A stretch of 64,000 nt of DNA from assembly GCA_963809385.1 (NCBI GenBank), contig CAWEJL010000017.1, positions 1-64,000 on the forward strand, read 5' to 3'. Under the pieces are notes generated by a model. The model worked only from the letters and a program-made list of their open reading frames with translations, was not told where the DNA came from and ran no database searches. Of the stretch, positions 60,408-64,000 are shown one piece after another (positions within the stretch are counted from its first letter, which is position 1; every line of letters begins with the position of its first letter). Source of the stretch: JAKAIY01 sp963809385. Its GTDB lineage: Bacteria > Chloroflexota > Ktedonobacteria > Ktedonobacterales > JADMIN01. The position numbers and the translations under genes were made by a program.

Positions 60408-61880
60408 CTAATCCAGCGCCAGACTCTGCTTGCGCGCCATATAGCCCAGCTTTCCGGTCAAGTTGTCAATCGTCTCTTCCCATACGAACTCAGCCGCCGT
60501 ACGATACGCTTCCTTCCGTATCTTCTCGCGTTCCGCTGGGTGGCGGCGGATGTGCGTCAGGTAGCCAACGATCTCATCGGGATCGTCAGTCTCTAGAGCA
60601 ACCGCGTTCTCGAACGAAATCGCGTAATCCTCGCCGGTCGAGCCGGTGAAAGCGATGCCGCGCGCCGCCATGACCTCTAGCCCGACCAGACCGAACGGCT
60701 CGTGTCCGCTGTTGGCCAGCGTCGCGTCAGCGGCGGCGTAACACAGGCGCACAAACTCCTCCGGCACAAAGAAACGTAGATTATAGATGTCGGCGTCGCC
60801 CGCGTCACGCAGGAGTTCTATACATTCCTCGGTTGTTGGCCGCCGCGCCTCGACATCCACCACGCGTAGACCCAACGCCCGCGCGCGCCCCAGCACCTCG
60901 GCGCCATGCGGCTCGATGCCGCCCCGAATGACCATCGCCACCGGGACGCCGCTATACTTCAACCGCGAAACCGCCTCGACCGCCATCACCCAGCGCTTGT
61001 CAGGATCGAACCGTCCGATCTTGAACAAAAATAGGCGGTTTGCGTCACCCCGGCGCATGACCTCGCGCAGCCGCTCGACCGCCTCTGCGTTCACCGGGTC
61101 CAGAAAACGCTGCGGGATACCGTTCGGGATCACCAGCGCGTTGACATTGTACTGCCACAGCCGGTGTTTCATGTAGCGGCTGACCGTGGTAATCGTCGCG
61201 CTATACGCCAGTCGCTCCCAGTTGATGCGGTGCAGCGACATCAGGCTGTTGCAGTTCCACATGATGAGCGCGCGGTGACGCAGATTAGCCGCATGGAGCA
61301 GGTCGGAGACCCGGCTAACAGCCTCGGCGGTGTGCCAGTCTTCACCGATCACGACCACGATCTTGCCCTGCGCGATGGCGGGCTGGGCGATGTCGTCGCA
61401 GACGTGGCGCGGCACGGAATCGTTGTAGTCGTTCAGCTTGCCTTCTTCGCCATCGTACACGCCGTTGGGATAATACTTGCTGATCCATTGCCCCCAGCGC
61501 TCGATGCGCAGCCGTCCCCCAACTCGCTCCTCCACCGCTGGCTTATTGGGATCGCCGACGAAGATCAGATGCGTCTGGTAGCCGAGCGAGGCCAGCGCTT
61601 CCGTGAACTCCGCCACGCGCGTGCCCAGCCCGCCGGCGGTCGAGTACACATCTGGCCCTTCGAAGCACAGTGACACGAACACGGTATTCTCTGGCGAGAT
61701 GCCATGGGGAAGCGCAGGGGGCGTCTGTGGCGCGGTGGCGGCGCACCGATTTTGGCGCGCGTCGGCGTGACGTGCGTGGAGCGGGCTCAGCGGAATGTGG
61801 CGAGGGCGCGGAGCAGGTGTAGCGGACGCCTTGCGCGCCGGGCGCGGCGTAGGGTCTGTCGAGGTCTCCTGTGCGGGCAT
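60408..61880 (-). CDS. GT4-family glycosyltransferase
   Basis: The start at ATG 61880 (MPAQETS) is preceded by GAGAGGAT. After a 60-residue Pro/Arg/Ala-rich tail, the GT-B fold begins: DVYSTAGGLGTRVAEFTEALASLGY, the glycine-rich acceptor-side loop of GT4/GT5 enzymes. The donor domain shows LFLFKIGRFDPDKRWVMAVEAV and the EX7E motif in SGHEPFGLVGLEVMAARG. The overall look is between glycogen synthase-type and mannosyl/sucrose-phosphate-type enzymes. It uses a nucleotide-sugar donor; the product is unknown. The pyrophosphatase gene is 34 bp downstream. Confidence 0.85.
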   Translation of the reverse strand: MPAQETSTDPTPRPARKASATPAPRPRHIPLSPLHARHADARQNRCAATAPQTPPALPHGISPENTVFVSLCFEGPDVYSTAGGLGTRVAEFTEALASLGYQTHLIFVGDPNKPAVEERVGGRLRIERWGQWISKYYPNGVYDGEEGKLNDYNDSVPRHVCDDIAQPAIAQGKIVVVIGEDWHTAEAVSRVSDLLHAANLRHRALIMWNCNSLMSLHRINWERLAYSATITTVSRYMKHRLWQYNVNALVIPNGIPQRFLDPVNAEAVERLREVMRRGDANRLFLFKIGRFDPDKRWVMAVEAVSRLKYSGVPVAMVIRGGIEPHGAEVLGRARALGLRVVDVEARRPTTEECIELLRDAGDADIYNLRFFVPEEFVRLCYAAADATLANSGHEPFGLVGLEVMAARGIAFTGSTGEDYAISFENAVALETDDPDEIVGYLTHIRRHPAEREKIRKEAYRTAAEFVWEETIDNLTGKLGYMARKQSLALD

Positions 61881-62122
61881 GTGCTCTCGATCCTCTCGTC
61901 CATACCACTCCACCTCTCCCGGCGCCGAAATGAGGCGGGCGCGGGTGTGGAGCGCATGTCGTGGGCGGCTACTGATGGAAGCCGGTCATCTGGTAGAGGG
62001 GAGAAGACGCGGATATTGATTCCGCGACGTCCGCTCGTTAGACGCGCCGGACCCCAGCGTAGTCACCACACTACACTCTTGACGCGCGTCCCGTCCAGGC
62101 TCTCGCTTGAGCCCAGGCGGCT

Positions 62123-62646
62123 CTATGACCGCGTCGTCGTCACCTCATTGCCGCCGTCGGTGGCGTCTTCTCTGTCTGGCTGGTCAGCATCGACGACCTG
62201 TGGTGAATCCGCATCCACGATTATCACATCGTCATCCTCGCCCCACACAGGGCTTACGGGCTGTGGATATTCTCGCAAGAACCGTCTCCCCACCCTCCAT
62301 CCCAGACGCGCCAGACCGACGAAGAGGGCCAAATACCCAACTACCGTCACCACCACCGCGATCCGACACCAACAGCGCCTAGTGGCTGTGACAGGAACGC
62401 CCCCAGGAATCCGACCACGATGTAGCCCAGCGGAGCGAGCAGACAGGCGAACATGACCGCTAGCAGGCAGCCCAAATATCCGCCATGCGTTGGCCAGTCA
62501 TATCCCGGTGGCGTCGCGCCCTCGTGTCGCGGGTCTTCCGAACCGCGCGCGGGATCCGCGACGCTCTCGCCATTCTCTGGAATGTCTGATTGAAGGGGTT
62601 CGTCCGCCACGCTCGCCTCATTCTCGTTCTTATCGCCACGCCACAT
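62123..62646 (-). CDS. Two-TM membrane protein with acidic tails, one frame break
   Basis: The first frame (62646-62347) has an acidic, Pro/Glu-rich N-terminus, then GGYLGCLLAVMFACLLAPLGYIVVGFLGAFL. It runs into a stop at 62347, while the next frame continues VVVTVVGYLALFVGLARLGWRVGRRFL and a very acidic tail (GEDDDVIIVDADSPQVVDAD) to 62123. Adding one G in the GG at about 62362 would read GVGIAVVVTVVG without a break. About 174 residues, topology with both tails on one side. Function unknown. Confidence 0.65.
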
Positions 62647-62734
62647 TCACGCGCGGGCGCAAACGCGCCTTTTCCTAGCATACCCTACCCATACCGGGTG
62701 CGCCACACAACCGGGCGAGACCGCCACGCCGTGT

Positions 62735-62740
62735 TACAAT
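62735..62740 (+). promoter_or_regulatory. -10 element for a possibly leaderless aroKB transcript
   Basis: TACAAT ends seven bases before ATG 62748, the distance from a -10 to a transcription start. No ribosome-binding site precedes the ATG. No -35 is visible. Transcription beginning at or near the ATG is inferred. Confidence 0.4.
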
Positions 62741-62747
62741 GCCCGCT

Positions 62748-64000
62748 ATGGAAACTCTGAACCCTCCGCCCGTCGCGCGCATCGTCATCACTGGCCCCTC
62801 CGGCGCTGGCAAGACCACCGTTGGGGAGGCGCTCGCGCGCCTGCTTGACTGGTCATTTGTGGACCTCGACGACGACCATCGCCACCGGCGCTGGACGAAG
62901 TGTCACCGCCATCTTCGCCGAGGAAGGCGAGGATGGCTGGCGTGCCCGCGAGACTGCGGCGCTGGCCATTGCCCTGCGCGTTGAGCGGGTGGTGATCGCC
63001 ACCGGCGCGGGCATCGTCGAGCGACCAGAGAACCTCGCTGTGGCCGCTGCGGCGCGCGCCTGGACTCTCTCGCTCGATGCGTCGCCTGAGACCACACATG
63101 ACCGCATACGACGCCCAGGCTGAGGCGCGCGGCCTGCTCCATCGGCGAACTCCGCCCGATGCTCGCCGGCCCTGATCCGCTCGACCGCATCCGCGCGCTC
63201 CACGAGCGCCGCGCGCCTCGCTACGCGCTCGCGGATGACGTCGTCAATGTGGACGGAGCCACCCCAAGCCATGTGGCCGCACGGGCGCTCGCTGGCCTCA
63301 TCGTGGCTGGGCGACTGGCGCCTGAGGGGGCTGAGACGCGCGCCTGCCATATCGCGGCAGGCGCGGGCTACGATGCGTTCACCGGCTGGGGTGCGCTGGC
63401 GGATCTCCCCGACCAGCTTACCGCGCTCAAGCTCCCCCTACGCCTCAGCATTGTCACCGACTCATCTGTGGGCACGCTCTACGCGGAGCCACTCACGCGG
63501 AGACTACGGCAAGCGGGCTTCGATCCGGCAACATTCACCGTCCCGGCAGGCGAGGCCAGTAAATCGCGCGCGTCGCTGGACACCATCCACGACTGGCTGG
63601 CGGAACGGCGCGCCGAGCGTGGCGAAGCGCTCCTCTCGCTGGGCGGCGGCGTCGTAGGCGATCTGGCGGGATTCGCCGCCGCCACCTGGCTACGCGGCGT
63701 GCCACTGATCCAGCTACCCACCTCACTGCTCGCTCAGGTGGACGCCTCCATCGGCGGCAAAGTGGCGATAGATCACCCACGCGGAAAGAACCTGATTGGC
63801 GCGTTCTACCAGCCGCGCCTCGTCGTCGCGGACACCGCGACCCTGCGCACCCTACCAGAACGCCAGCGCGTCGAAGGCTGGGCGGAGGTCATCAAGCACG
63901 GCGCCGCGCTCGATGCGAACTACTTCGCGGCCATCGAGCGCGACGCTGAGGCGCTGCTCGCCGTGCGCCCCGCCGAAACCACCGCCGCCATCGCGCGCTC
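62748..64000 (+). CDS. aroKB: Shikimate kinase fused to 3-dehydroquinate synthase (partial, frame breaks)
   Basis: The N-terminal part shows the kinase P-loop GPSGAGKTTVG and SFVDLDD; after a break near 62885 the frame continues AIFAEEGEDGWRARETAAL and VIATGAGIVERPENL. Another break lies near 63115. From about 63320 one frame is open to the window end and encodes a 3-dehydroquinate synthase: PAGEASKSRASLDTIHDWL, LGGGVVGDLAGFAAATWLRG, PTSLLAQVDASIGGKVAID, KNLIGAFYQP and WAEVIKHG. No stop or start separates the parts, so I read a bifunctional AroK-AroB protein acting in aromatic amino-acid synthesis. The C-terminus is beyond the window. Confidence 0.8.

Noticed and set aside
1..64000. tRNA, rRNA, riboswitch or CRISPR elements
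   Set aside because: No cloverleaf-like T-loop motif outside coding sequence, no regularly spaced direct repeats and no conserved RNA motif was seen; short tRNAs could still be missed by eye.

Overview
The window is GC-rich bacterial chromosome. It most likely comes from a member of the Chloroflexota. The main pointer is the set of giant polytopic membrane proteins of the DUF2298 (YYY) and TIGR03663 types. The apparent AroK-AroB fusion and the Thr/Ala/Arg-rich lineage style of the proteins agree with this but prove little. I saw no rRNA, tRNA or CRISPR array. Apart from one intact IS701-type insertion sequence at the left edge, the genes look chromosomal.

Layout. 0-1.4 kb: IS701-type element. 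1.6-6.9 kb: groES, then a sulfur/persulfide-handling block (thioredoxin-glutaredoxin fusion, metallo-beta-lactamase/rhodanese protein, rhodanese, TauE/SafE exporter, ArsR regulator, DUF302). A 20-bp site matching at 17 of 20 positions lies upstream of both sulfur transcription units. 6.9-13.4 kb: DUF2085 and CtaG-like membrane proteins, MazG with a methylase domain, a PpiC lipoprotein, and mntH with its DtxR-family regulator. 13.7-24.2 kb: housekeeping and mixed genes (7Fe ferredoxin, TPR protein, hemL, EamA transporter, typA, cytochrome P450, BON protein, coaBC). 24.4-37.7 kb: a same-strand run for envelope glycosylation, holding a GT39-DUF2298 fusion, a second DUF2298 protein, a TIGR03663 protein, two lipoproteins, an alpha/beta hydrolase and a small membrane protein. 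37.8-43.4 kb: a KGG-repeat stress protein, then a tightly coupled three-gene set: RapA/SNF2-type ATPase, a protein with a long tandem array of Cys/His zinc-binding units, and a protein with a degenerate Mrr-like restriction-endonuclease fold. This is my best candidate for an undescribed system. 43.4-50.1 kb: cystathionine beta-synthase-like enzyme, esterase, GAF histidine kinase, PRC/BON protein and small membrane proteins. 50.1-53.3 kb: a large GT-C-like membrane protein flanked on both sides by broken pieces of paralogues. 53.4-62.6 kb: a long minus-strand array (CoA-binding protein, OsmC, ATP-grasp ligase, LarA-like, SDR, phosphoglucose-isomerase-like SIS protein, pyrophosphatase, GT4 glycosyltransferase, membrane protein). 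62.7 kb to the end: a shikimate kinase/3-dehydroquinate synthase fusion running off the window.

A striking property is the number of genes whose domains continue in another reading frame (at least 17 genes). Several breaks can be repaired by a single base in a short homopolymer run. I read most of these as sequencing or assembly indels rather than true decay, and I give whole-gene coordinates with the breaks described. Protein family assignments are by eye from motifs; no database search was run.
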